Source: Thelephora terrestris
Taxonomy: Eukaryota > Basidiomycota > Agaricomycetes > Thelephorales > Thelephoraceae
DNA: 64,000 nt
Assembly (NCBI GenBank): GCA_015956445.1
Contig: WIUZ02000001.1
Span: 3,038,001 to 3,102,000 of the forward strand
Reading direction: 5' to 3'
Shown here one piece after another: positions 35,991 to 48,994 of the stretch. The notes below the pieces were generated by a model that made no database searches, had not been told where the DNA came from, and saw only the letters and a program-made list of their open reading frames with translations. A program made the translations under genes and the position numbers. How positions within the stretch are numbered: the first letter of the stretch is position 1; the number at the start of each line of letters is the position of its first letter.

Positions 35991-37565
35991 TTAAACATCG
36001 AGCGACCCAGGTGGACCGTCTTCCCGGGGCGAGTGCAGCACCTTTACAACGACGTCTTGTATGTATTCAGCTAACGAAGAGCGCAAGGAGTCGACGAATT
36101 TCTCGTCCGCTGGTGGCGTAACGGAGCAATCGAGAGCAATTTCAAGCTTCTCGAACGACAGCCGTGCTTCCACCCGGGCCTTGACCCAAGCCATGAGCTC
36201 CGCAAAGTCTCCAATGTCATCAGAGTATAGGGTAAGGGTGACATCCTTCGCGGCCATCGGCAACTCCTGTCGATCCTTGTCCCCGGAAAAACCCTCGAGG
36301 AAATTGAGAGGAAAGTATGAAATCTCGACCTTCTCCAGGTGGGACAGGGGTGATAACCAGGCTCTCGTTTCGCGGGGATCAGCGTCCCGGAGTATTCTTC
36401 GCTTCGATTCTGAGAGCCGATTGATCGCCCTGAGGGTTTTCACGGGTCCAAAAGCATTGGTAACGAAGCAGGTTACGGATGCCAGAGCTATCTCTTCAAT
36501 TGTAGTGTTATTGAGGATGTCGTCTGGGTCAGGCACCTGCTCGATGAGTAAGTAGTGCCCGCCGGGTTGGGAGAAGCGTAAGGTGATGCCGGAGTCTTGG
36601 ATCTCGAAGTCGACGTTTTGAAAATTTACAATGAATGAAAGTTCGTAGAAGTTGGGAGGAAGCGCGTAGATGATGGACGGAGTGTCGTCGTCAAAGCCAC
36701 CGTCGTCGAGCCAAGGATCGTTTGCCGCCAACACGACGTTGGTGGTCGGCGGTACGTTGATTCTGGGAAGGAAGGCCCCGGACAAACATCGCTTGAGCGA
36801 TAGGAACCTAAGGTGGGGAAGCTGGGGGATGAGTTTTTCGGTTTCTTGATCGTCGTCGTGGTAGAATTCGTCATCTTCATAGTCAAAGTAGAAGCCCTGC
36901 AGTTCTAGAGATTCCAGCTTGGGGTTGCCGCCCAGAATCTCCAGTACTTGGTCCAATTTGATTTCAAGCCGATGGTCGAAAGTTTTCAAGGCGAAACGCG
37001 TGAGATTGGTGAATTTGTCGTGAGGGGAGAGATTGAGATAGTAAGGGAGCAACGACGCTGGAATCTGGTTTTGTAATATGACGGGGAAGCATCGCGCAGG
37101 CCGCGTTGTGGGTTTCCCCCATATGATTTCGAACTCCTTCAAGTCGGCGAGGGTAAAGTCGAGATAGCGGAGGAACTGGTGGACAGGCGGGGCTGTGGTG
37201 GCTCCTCGTACGCGAAGGGTACGTAGCCTATGCGCGTAAGGGGCGAGGAAGCCAACCGGTGCTTTCAGACTAGGTGATACGTCCGGCACTCCCCGCACGT
37301 CAAGCGTGAAGCAAACGGGTAGAGTCCTGGAGCGACTCAGGAATTCGGTGGCTCGCTCCAGGGATCGGTCACCATATGCATCCAGGAGAACGCTGGTCCA
37401 CAACGGCGCATGTCTCAAAGCAGATTGTCTCCATGTAGTGCACACTTGGGAAAGAGTCAAAGGGATCTCGGTGGTCTCCTCTGGAGTCTTGCCCGCTCCA
37501 ACGGCGAGCTCGAATATGGGGCAGAGGGTATCGAATGAGAGCAGGCGAACTGGTGATTCCTGCAT
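35991..37565 (-). CDS. F-box protein
   Basis: A single uninterrupted frame of 524 residues from the ATG at 37565. The F-box is at the very start: SPVRLLSFDTLCPIFELAV, then IPLTLSQVCTTWRQSALRHAPLWTSV, about residues 4-60. The rest is a degenerate leucine-rich repeat region with an acidic patch (DYEDDEFYHDDDQETE). An alternative in-frame ATG at 37691 would add 42 residues that look like translated C/T-rich leader, so I prefer 37565. It is a substrate adaptor for SCF ligases by family; the target is unknown. It is unlike the F-box gene at 3807 apart from the F-box itself. Confidence 0.85.
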   Translation of the reverse strand: MQESPVRLLSFDTLCPIFELAVGAGKTPEETTEIPLTLSQVCTTWRQSALRHAPLWTSVLLDAYGDRSLERATEFLSRSRTLPVCFTLDVRGVPDVSPSLKAPVGFLAPYAHRLRTLRVRGATTAPPVHQFLRYLDFTLADLKEFEIIWGKPTTRPARCFPVILQNQIPASLLPYYLNLSPHDKFTNLTRFALKTFDHRLEIKLDQVLEILGGNPKLESLELQGFYFDYEDDEFYHDDDQETEKLIPQLPHLRFLSLKRCLSGAFLPRINVPPTTNVVLAANDPWLDDGGFDDDTPSIIYALPPNFYELSFIVNFQNVDFEIQDSGITLRFSQPGGHYLLIEQVPDPDDILNNTTIEEIALASVTCFVTNAFGPVKTLRAINRLSESKRRILRDADPRETRAWLSPLSHLEKVEISYFPLNFLEGFSGDKDRQELPMAAKDVTLTLYSDDIGDFAELMAWVKARVEARLSFEKLEIALDCSVTPPADEKFVDSLRSSLAEYIQDVVVKVLHSPREDGPPGSLDV

Positions 37566-37818
37566 CGTAGCTGTTGAATTCTGTGGGTAAAGGGGGCAAG
37601 AGCGAAGAAGTAGACAATGCCTGGTGGTTGTAGGCCTGCTGGCAGCAGAATGGAGAGCCAGCGGTGGACTGATCGAAATGGTGCCGCGCATTCCTCTGAC
37701 ATAACCGAGGCTCGGGCCTCCCTCCGTGGTCTGAGGTAGGCGATTTATCCCGTATTTCTACATCATAGGACAATAACAAACAACCGTTCAGTCGACTCTG
37801 GGATCTGCGACGCCGACC

Positions 37819-39647
37819 ATGCTCTCTCTTACGTTCTGGTCCACCAAAACAGTCGTCACTACCGCCGAGGCACCAGATAACTTGCCCTCAGATGCCCCAC
37901 TCGATCCTTCTTTGTCCCCCTCGGCGCTTCCTCTGCCCAAAGAGCCTCAACCCGCTCCTGAGGAAGACAGTAATGCTGTTTCTCAGCGAGACGGCTCCGT
38001 TGAAGTAACGGAAGAAATGTCGACGACCACCACTCCTTCATCGGACCCCGGCCAACAGCCTACGACTGAGATGCCTACAACTCTTGATGTACCCGAACCT
38101 CGCCCACGCAAGATATCAATTCGTTCCAGCCTCTCTTTACTACGGCGTCCAGCTGAACACTACCACCAAGGGAAGCCCATGATGGACGCAGTCCACGTCC
38201 AACAGAAGAAACATGGCATCGTTTGCGACCTCAAACGGGCGATCCGTGCACGATCCGCGGCCGGTTCCAAGTCGGAGAAGCGTGCCAAGGAGTCTGCAGA
38301 GATCGTTCGGGCCCTTATTATCGGACCTACTTCGATCTCTCCCACCTCAAAGAAGCCACAGGCGTTGACCAAAGTCCAACTCGAGAAGGTCAAGTCCGAG
38401 TTGGCGAAGCCCAAGTCTGCCAACAAAGTAATCTCCCAGCTACGAAACCTGGACCTTGCCACCGATCCATCTGCGCCATTTTCTGCTGCAGACGCATCCA
38501 GCCAACCCACCGGAAAGGGACAAGGCCCAATACATGCTGTGTGTTTGGACCAGACCGATGAGGATGTTGAGAAAGACCATTTTGTCCAACTGAAACCTGA
38601 CGCACCTTCGGATACTGTGGACCTCTTCGCAGAATCTGTCGTCACGGCAAATGTGGATAGCATCAGCTCGACACTGGGGAATTTACATCTCGTTGACCTC
38701 GTTGGGACCAACTTCGGATTCGGACAGCCGCCCAGTGGCCAGGGTATCCTTGCGGGTGCGATCCCGACGGCAGAGACTGTCATAACAGGCATCAGACTTA
38801 TCACCCCTCAATTGATGTCCCTTGGCTACGTTACGGGTCAAGCTATATTGCCTGATCATAAGGGCAAGTTGTCCACCCACACCCACCTCATTCCTTCGAT
38901 CTGACACTTCCCAGGTGTATATCCTCCGATCGACAGAATGTCGATTCTCACTTGTAGGCTTCACCAGTGCTAATCTGAGAACAACCTAACTCCGTCCGCA
39001 GATTGGTGGGGTCTCGAACTTGTACTGCCCCCTCCCACGCTTGTGTACCTGCAGGTTGGTCCTGTTCCCGCTGCCCCCCGTACACGAAACTTAGTGACAT
39101 TGATGTAGAAAGCGCAATCGATCTCGGGGACTGTCATGAACTTCCTTACGGCGATGTCTGCCGTCAACAACGGTGTCAGAGAGATCCTCCCCTTCATCCG
39201 GTATATTTCGCAATTCCTCGAATTCGAATTCAGCACAATTCTCGGTCAGGATAAAGGGTTGGGCGTCGTGTGCGCAGCCACTTGGTAAGACGCCACTACG
39301 TCTAGACTCCCACAGATGACGAACGCATGCACAGGATCATGCCCGCAGCTCTCGTCCCCCGGCCTTGGGACTTTGACCTCCCCCCTGGGAAACCTAATCT
39401 GATCCCCCTCCATCAGAATGGACCCTTTGGGCAACTCCCGCCCCGCAAGGAGACAGAAGATGAGTCGGGTCGACCTTCCGGAGAGTTACCTCCGGTTTCA
39501 CTCCAAGTTGAATCCGCCCAGACTCCCCCGTCCTCGGAACCGGACAATTCAGTTCCTAATAATGACTCTACACCACCCCCTAGTGTGACTATCGTCCCAC
39601 CAACCCTGCATGGCCTACCTCCTCCCGAAGTTCAGCTCCAGGCATGA
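37819..39647 (+). CDS. Conserved fungal protein of unknown function
   Basis: Five exons (37819-38863, 38915-38953, 39002-39054, 39109-39284, 39335-39647) give 541 residues. The N-terminal 300 residues are Pro/Ser-rich, with a basic patch (AIRARSAAGSKSEKRAKES). A conserved block begins near residue 330 (LMSLGYVTGQAILPDHKGVY) and runs through PPIDRMSILTYWWGLELVLP, NFLTAMSAVNNGVREILPFI, and CAATWIMPAALVPRPWDFDL; the tail is Pro-rich. I recall this C-terminal block as widely conserved in basidiomycetes, with no assigned function. The first intron (38864-38914) uses a GC donor (GCAAGT). The hydrophobic stretches are short, so membrane association is possible but not shown. Confidence 0.8.
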
Positions 39648-39805
39648 CCGATCTCCGTCTATCACGACATTCTTATGACCTTATGACACATTTCACGAGT
39701 AGCCTTACTTGATTCGTAATTTGGGGTTTGTAGCTGGAAATACTGTACACATTTGTTTGTTACACATACACATCTATGAGCTTGCTGTGGTTGAGGGTGC
39801 AATCT

Positions 39806-40248
39806 TCACTGAGTGGTGACCACACCATTTGGTTCTTAAGAACAGTCATATCAGAGCCTGTGCCTGGTGAGACGGTGAACGAGACACCAACCAATGTATT
39901 TGATGAGTTGATCGCCCTGGAGATTGTTGAGGAAGCTCTCAGGGAGGTTGGCGGCAAATCCCTGTGAGTGACTGAGGATCTGGCTAAGATGGTGTGGGAT
40001 TCGTCGCGACGTACGTTTATGATATCGTATTGGTGTGTCACTGCGCCACCTATGGTAGGGGATTCCTTGAATACAACGGCATCGTCTCGTAGAAAGCGAG
40101 GGACACACCATTGCCGTTGATCTCAGCAACGTATTTCTTGATCTGGTCCTTGGTGACGCCATCTTTGAAGACTACGATGAAGGCTATAGATCAAAGGGAC
40201 TGATCAGAGCTGCGAGGTTATCGTGCGACGAGGGAGCTGAGCTTGCAT
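39806..40248 (-). CDS. PBI2: Proteinase B inhibitor-like protein (peptidase inhibitor I9 domain)
   Basis: A 75-residue protein made only of an inhibitor I9 fold, like yeast Pbi2/IB2, which inhibits vacuolar proteinase B and takes part in vacuole fusion. Five exons on the minus strand: 40230-40248, 40109-40183, 40015-40049, 39892-39961 and 39806-39834; they sum to 76 codons with the stop. The protein reads QAQLPPFIVVFKDGVTKDQ, then KKYVAEINGNGGAVTHQYD, GFAANLPESFLNNLQGD, and ends YIEPNGVVTTQ, the usual family terminus. The start exon has just 19 nt and is the least certain; the rest joins cleanly. It is easy to miss because no single reading frame covers it. Confidence 0.83.
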
Positions 40249-40853
40249 GGATGAGATGACGCGGTGGAAGACATGGTGGTGTGGTGTGAGATCCCTGAGA
40301 AGCTGGAGCATCGATCATCTGCGGACGCAGGTTATGTATCTGGATCAAGGCGCCGAGTGGGTTGTTTGGGGACCGGCAACCAACCAAACCGGTCCGCAGG
40401 CTGTTCTCAGTGTACGGGGCATCGTGCGGCCGCGGTAGCTAACATTCCCATTTGCGGGTAGAAAGTTACATTGCGCTTCTTTCGGGGGATGTGCAGACAA
40501 GGTCGGCTTCTGTCGCCGAGCCTCTGCGGAGACGGAGGCCGTTAGGTTTCTGCATTACACCGGGTCGAATAGGTATGCGTCCGGCCGGACGAGTCGTCGC
40601 AATTGAGAGCATAGGACTCCGAATCCCAATGATTTTGAAGATTGAAAAGAGATTGCGAACATCTCGTAAGGCGCGGTAATGACTATTGTCGATCATATAT
40701 TACCATCTGCTATTTTCCCAGCGCGAGTTCCCTTGCCTCTGGTCTGGCGCTCACGTCCAAGCTAGTTCCGCTCTTGTACAAAAGTGGCCATTCTATTTCT
40801 TCGTGATACAAGCTCTTCTACGTTTGTTCTACCTCGAATACCTCGTGGGAGTA
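40249..40853. other. Intergenic between PBI2-like gene and UGP1
   Basis: About 600 bp between two minus-strand genes, holding the UGP1 3' flank and the PBI2-like promoter. I recognise no further gene. Confidence 0.4.
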
Positions 40854-43159
<2,306 letters not shown>

Positions 43160-43568
43160 TTGTGTTTCGAGAGAATGGGGGATGAGAGGGGGAAAGGGCA
43201 AGGATCTTTGTTGAGTCAAACGTGGAAGAGAGAACCAAAATCTTATAAAGAGTTCCCAATAAGGAACGGATGTCGAACGTGCCAGAGCGCTTTCACGAAA
43301 TCTTCCTAACGAAATCTTCCCGATCAGTTGAATCTTTATCGGGTGTTTTCGGGAAGAAATAAGTATATCAATCGACGATCGTACGCTTGGGGCTTATCCA
43401 CGGACAATGTTCGGCGCTTTCCTCCGGCACTCTCCGGTAAGACGTAGCAACCGTGGGAAATTTATCTGGAGTTTGCCGTTGAGTTGTACGGCATTCGCCG
43501 GGAAACTGTAAAGTTGGGTCTGTCAGCCACAAACATCATCGCATCCCCCCCTCAAGGCCTCCAACGAC
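43160..43568. other. Divergent UGP1/eS8 promoter region
   Basis: 410 bp between head-to-head start codons of two highly expressed housekeeping genes. I see no TATA box. The pyrimidine-rich stretch on the minus strand near 43165-43205 is the likely UGP1 leader. Confidence 0.45.
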
Positions 43569-44507
43569 ATGGGTCAGTATTTTTGCCAGTAATCGCCGGA
43601 GATATCGCTGACGATGGATTTGTGTATTGCATCCATTGTGGTGTGCAGGTGTGTTGAGCCTTTTTTTCGTTTATCTTGCGCTGAACTGCGATTCCAGGTA
43701 TCTCGCGTACTTCAAGACACAAGCGTTCTGCCACTGGCGCACAGCGCGCCCACTACCGCAAGAAGAGAAAGTTTGAGCTTGGTCGCCAACCAGCCAACAC
43801 AAAATTAGGACCCAAACGTATCCACGAGGTCCGGACACGGGGTGGAAATGTCAAGTACCGTGCCTTGCGATTGGAGTCTGGTAACTTTGCCTGGGGAAGC
43901 GAGCACGTCACGAGGAAGACTAGGCTTATCGGCGTTGTCAGTCCCATGATTTATCGGTCAAAAATCGACCCCAACCACCTTTTAGGTTTACAATGCTTCC
44001 AACAACGAACTTGTCCGAACGAACACCCTCGTCAAGGGGGCGATCATTCAGGTCGACGCTGCTCCTTTCAGGCAGTGGTACGAGGCCCACGTACGTTTTC
44101 CTCGAAGGGTGGCCCGTGGCGAAGAAATGATGTACTGATTAGGACGGATAGTACGCCCAACCAGTGTCCAAAAAGGCCGCCAAGACTCAGGCACAGACTC
44201 AGACGACTGAGGGTGCTGAGGAGCCCGCCAAAAAGTCAAAGCATGTCCAGCGAATCCTCGAGGAGCGGAAGAAGGACGCTAAGATCGACCCCCTGTTAGA
44301 GAGTCAGTTTGGTGCTGGTCGTCTGTACGCTGCTATTTCCAGCCGACCAGGACAAAGTGGTAGGGGTGACGGGTACATTTTGGAAGGCAAAGAGTTGGAG
44401 GTACGTATTCTCGCATTGTGGCACGCACAATCAAAGTGTTAATTTTGGTTTAGTTCTATGTTAGGAAAATCCGAACGGGGAAGCAGAAGCACGCACACGG
44501 TGCATGA
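43569..44507 (+). CDS. RPS8: 40S ribosomal protein S8 (eS8)
   Basis: eS8 is a component of the small ribosomal subunit. The first coding exon is just 4 nt (43569-43572, ATGG), followed by an intron of 125 bp; exon 2 starts at 43698 and gives [20 protein letters not shown] and [20 protein letters not shown]. Then come [69 protein letters not shown] and the final exon [17 protein letters not shown] with its stop at 44505-44507. Length and blocks agree with the family throughout. An intron right behind the start codon is typical of ribosomal protein genes. Confidence 0.95.
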
Positions 44508-44899
44508 GTACATTATCACTTTGTTCGATGTTTTGTCGAAAACACATTACCATGGTCTGTCTGTATGTATGTTCTACGTTGAGCGAGCAAATGAGGGCAT
44601 ACGATTCGGCACCGCCACACTCAGTTTCCGAGCCGGAGCAGCCTGTGTTCGGAGGATTAGTGATTGTCGCCTCCGGGGGGTGGCAACCGGTGAAACCTGA
44701 TGTACCGGGATGAGTTCCAGGTCCGACCCTGGCCCATGTGCGTGAGATGGCCGTGAGAAGACGCGTGACCCGGGGAAGCATCATCCGTCAGAGTTCTTGT
44801 TCTCTGTGCGATCATACATCCTGTCCACCATAACCCAATCCCACACCACCACCATCCAGTCTACTACGCCAACCCGCGACGGCCTCGAGGGCAATCAAG
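44508..44899. other. Intergenic between eS8 and SET9
   Basis: A tandem spacer with the eS8 3' flank and the SET9 promoter; 44805-44880 is C/A/T-rich just before the ATG. No gene seen. Confidence 0.4.
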
Positions 44900-47800
44900 A
44901 TGCCCAAACACCGGGGCACTCACGATCCCTCGCCCACCCCCTCGTGGCGGTTCACCAAGCTCATGAACATGTCTGACCTCTCGAGGGACGACGACTTTCT
45001 TAGTCATTTGTTTGTCGAGAAACTTGGCACAGGGAGCGTACCCCTTTTCGTCCACAAAATGGATTCATCCCGACGCCTCCCCAAGACCGATGCCAACGAC
45101 ATTCTCCAGATTGTTGGGCGCGTACGTCCACTCCCCCCCCACAACCTTGACCTTGCACTAACGTTCACACGGACATAAAGTTGGTTGCTTCGAAGGCCCA
45201 GCCGTCGGTGGCGGTCCGTGAAGCGGTCGACAGCCTGTTTCTGTGCGTTCTCTGTTTCAGTTCCCGATTGCTTCGTGGTTTTCATACTTGTCACTGCACA
45301 GGCTTCGACCCATCAGGTACTACCTTACCGACTCCACAGACAAACAAGTCAACGCCTTTGCCACGTACGCTGCCCGTGCAATTTCCGAAATACTCAAACC
45401 CTAACCCACTCTGTAGCCACGCTTCCCGGTATCTCGAATTGTACCTCCCGAACGGTTCCATCGAAATCGCCCACACCTCACGATACGCCCATGCCACGGG
45501 AAAGTCAGAACTCTGCATTCTCGCCACCCGACCCCTTGCTCCTGGGATGGTAATAACTGAATTGAAGGGTTCTATGGCAGACCTCACGGACGAAGAGGAC
45601 AGGGAGCTTAAGTGTGCCACTGCGACAGGTCAAGCCGGTATCAGACGGGACTTTAGCGTCATTCACTCGAAGCAGCTAAAGAAGAATCACTTATTCTTGG
45701 GTCCCGCACGTTTTGTCAATGTGAGCCGTATAGGGTGACTTCCATCCGTATCACGCGCTTACGCCACCCAATCTAGCATGATTGCGGCAACAACGTTGAA
45801 CTGTTTCGAGAAGGACGTTACATCACGTTCAGAGTTATCAAGCCCATCGCTGTGGGAGAGGAGGTAACCGCCCATTACGGTGATGACTACTGTAAGTAGA
45901 CCTTGAATCGTGGTCATTCCGATGGGAACTAATTTCTTCTGCACAGTCGGTAGAAACAATCGCCACTGCCTCTGCCAGACTTGTGAACATGCTGGTAGAG
46001 GTGGTTATACACAAGAAGAGGGTATCGATCCGCCGTCAGACTCCGACAGTGATACCTCTGATCGTTCCTCTCAACGGGAAAGGGAGAGAGAATCCACCGC
46101 CCCTCTCAACGTCAATGAAAGGCGGACACGCAGGGGAGTTTACGCGGTGATGCCAGAGAATCAGATCAAGGAACGGGAGCAATCTACCATTCCAAAGATC
46201 GAACTAGATGCTGAGGATTCGCTCCTTTCGTTGACACTTCCATCGCCCCCAACAAGCGACGGGGCACTTTTGGAGACGCCGCAACTGTCCCGAGAGTCCT
46301 CGACCACGTCCAGTACGTTCCATATCACCGTTCTATCCGACCGCGCTGCCACCTAATCGCGGTGACGTCAACTCAAATATTGATTACTACATTATCACAG
46401 GAGAAATAGCGAAATCTGACGCTGTCGTTAGAACTTCGGCGAGATTGAGGAGCCGCCCCTCCAAGTCTTCTTCGCTCGATCCACGATCATCCCGATTAGC
46501 CACACCGGAAGGCATCCTCCGCAGCTCGAGTCGCGGCCGTACTTCGGGGACGGAGCCTCCTGAGCACCGTGTACTGCGACCAAGGGCCCCTGATCTCGGG
46601 GCAGGGAAGAATCCGTCCGGGAAGGGCGAGCCACCACCCGAGAAAACTAACCCAACTAAGAAATCCGTTCCCAAAGGTGTACCCACCTGCGTGATCTGTA
46701 AAGGGATATTGCCTGTCATCTCCGTTGATTCTGAGATCGTGTGGGGCCTTGAAGGGTATGACGAGAAAGGCAAGAAGCTCAAAGGAAAAAAGTCTTCCTC
46801 GTTGGAGTGTCCCCGGTATGACATATCACCAATCGGTGTCACTTACTTGCTCACACGTCGAATAGATGTATGCGACACAGGGAGATTTACAATGTCTCTT
46901 GGCCATACAGACTAGTATCACACGGCGGGACCGCATACCCGACGCCACCACCTGCGGACCCACCAGTCACATCGCACTCGTCAAGATCGCGTCATGAATC
47001 TCGGGAGGTGTCACTGTCACGATCCACATCATCCAAGGCAGCCTCCAAGAACCGAAGGGACGATGAGGACCAGCGACCCACCAAACGCCAGAAAATGGAA
47101 ACGGCTGTGGAAGCGTTACCCGTTGAGAGGAATCGAAGCGGCCGCCTCCATATACCCAGCCGCAAGCCGAGGGAGGCCGTAGAGGATTGCGAGAAGTCGA
47201 GTCCGGCTCCGCAGAACTCGTCTCAAGTCGTCAACAACAGCTCAAACCCGAAACAACAGAAGGAGGCGGCCCCTTCACCTCCAAAGAAATCTCGCGCTGA
47301 GCGGGCGGACGAACGGTCCAAGATCAGGGAGAAAATGGAAAAAACACAGATGACGAAATCTCATTCCTCCATGGTCACCAAAACGCCCATCTCAGATGCT
47401 GGTGATAGAGATGGCGTGGTTCGCCACAGCAACTCATCTCGTAAGCGCCCTAGGACCGAAGAGCATGCCTCAATGAAACGGTCTTGTTCTGTCGAAGCTG
47501 CCGAGGCTTCGCGGGTTCTCGCGTCCCCAGTTCAACACGCTTCGACTTCAGGGATCCGTGGATTCAGGAAAGGGGGCTCCAGTGGTTTTCTGGGCGTGGC
47601 GCCGAACCCTATGAACCTAGCGCGTCGGAAATGGCTGCCTATCGCCCCGGACTCGGATTCGCCTGATGAACCAATTGCCCTCGACCCTCTTCGGGCCGAA
47701 TCATCCGCGAGTTCAACAACCGAGGAATCTCTCCAGTTGAACACACCTCGCGATTCAGATAGTCTGAATCCGGAGGCCAACTCCTCTGGAGAGACGGAGG

Positions 47801-48520
47801 GTGTCCAGACTGCTCGACGGCCGCACGGTTTCTTGAATCGAGCCATGAAACCTTCTCCTGTCAATTTCGCCATGCGTCGGTGGTCTTCTATGGACTCCCC
47901 TAAGTCCGACCGATCGGAAACGGACTCCCAGGATGAATTCGATGATCCCAACCCCCGAAACTCCACCTCCACCATTGTAGATATTGCACTGCTTTCGTCA
48001 CCAGAAGGCTCCAGACGACCCAATGCGCGATTCACCACCCCTGAACCACGATCATACGTGCCCTCTCGGATCTGGGAAACAGGTGACGATGTGAGTCTTG
48101 TCACCCCGTATGCTGGGCGCATATTCTGATCTTCGCTCCTAGAGCAGGGCTCCCCTCGAATCGCCAGACAGTTCTCTATTCGTCCTTCGGCATAAGGCGA
48201 CGTTTACATCCTCTCCGGGTGGGGGCTCGTTTACGGACGACTCGGAACGCATGGTCGAGCGGCTCGTTTACGCGGATTCTCCCAGGCGGGATGATGCGAG
48301 CGACGGTCAACAGGCCACGGACGTTACTATCAAGACGGATGGACTCTCGAAGAACAACATCGAGGAGATCGTCGACCCACTGCCCTGTGCTGGTCTAGAG
48401 TTGGAGAAGGCTTCTCTTTCCGCCGTTACGACTACTTCCTTTGCCACTGTTTCTGCCGGTTCGAAGTTGGTGAAAGGCGGGCGGGACGCCACACATTGGA
48501 CCACCCTCTCTGACAAGTGA
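44900..48520 (+). CDS. SET9: Histone H4 Lys20 methyltransferase Set9 (Suv4-20 type)
   Basis: Set9/Kmt5 methylates histone H4 lysine 20, with a role in DNA-damage checkpoint signalling in fission yeast. The N-terminal helical part reads NMSDLSRDDDFLSHLFVEKL, then RPIRYYLTDSTDKQVNAFAT. The SET domain includes ELYLPNGSIEIAHTSRYAHA, KSELCILATRPLAPG, FSVIHSKQLKKNHLFLGPAR, FVNHDCGNNVELF (NHxC motif), GEEVTAHYGDDYFG and the post-SET Cys cluster NRHCLCQTCE. The remaining part, from about 46000 on, is a Ser/Arg/Pro-rich region with one CVICKGILPV segment and no other domain recognised. Exons are separated by short introns; the last ones end near 46360-46400, 46817-46867 and 48090-48142. The stop is at 48518-48520. 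Much of the length is disordered, usual for basidiomycete Set9. Confidence 0.9.
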
Positions 48521-48861
48521 ATACTTTGCGTACAACCCGTTTTCTTCACTCTCCTTGGATATATTTCATTCCGTAAATATTCACACCCAGTCATTACTTA
48601 CCTGCTGTTTGTTTTTTGTTGCCCCATCCAGGACTGCTCGCCTCCGCACGGACGTAAGCCTTCATCATTTGCACACATACTTTACTACCCACATTCTACT
48701 ACTGTTCATAATTTGATCGCCGCTTAATGAGTGACCATCCGAAAGACCCACAACATGTATGTCCGTTCCAATAGGATGTTCCTAAGCGAGGTATATTACT
48801 CGACGCCTCAAGCAACGAAACAAAACGGGTGAACACTGGGGTTTTGACAGAACACAGTGGG

Positions 48862-48887
48862 TGGGGTCGGAGTCCTTACCGACCCCA
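48862..48887. repeat. Perfect 9-bp inverted repeat (hairpin) between convergent genes
   Basis: TGGGGTCGG and CCGACCCCA flank an 8-nt loop (AGTCCTTA), giving a perfect GC-rich stem. It lies between the stop codons of SET9 (+) and the DNA glycosylase gene (-). A role in 3'-end formation is possible but is only inferred. Confidence 0.5.
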
Positions 48888-48994
48888 TAAATCACAAGGT
48901 TTGGTGATTTCAAGCGAACAACCCTACCATTACAGTTCGAAAGGCCGTAAATATTCATGTGCAGCCCGCGAATAATCACTGGGGGACATAATTT

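Noticed and set aside
43573-43697. Possible C/D snoRNA in the eS8 first intron
   Set aside because: The C-box match is imperfect (TGACGA) and no terminal stem is present.
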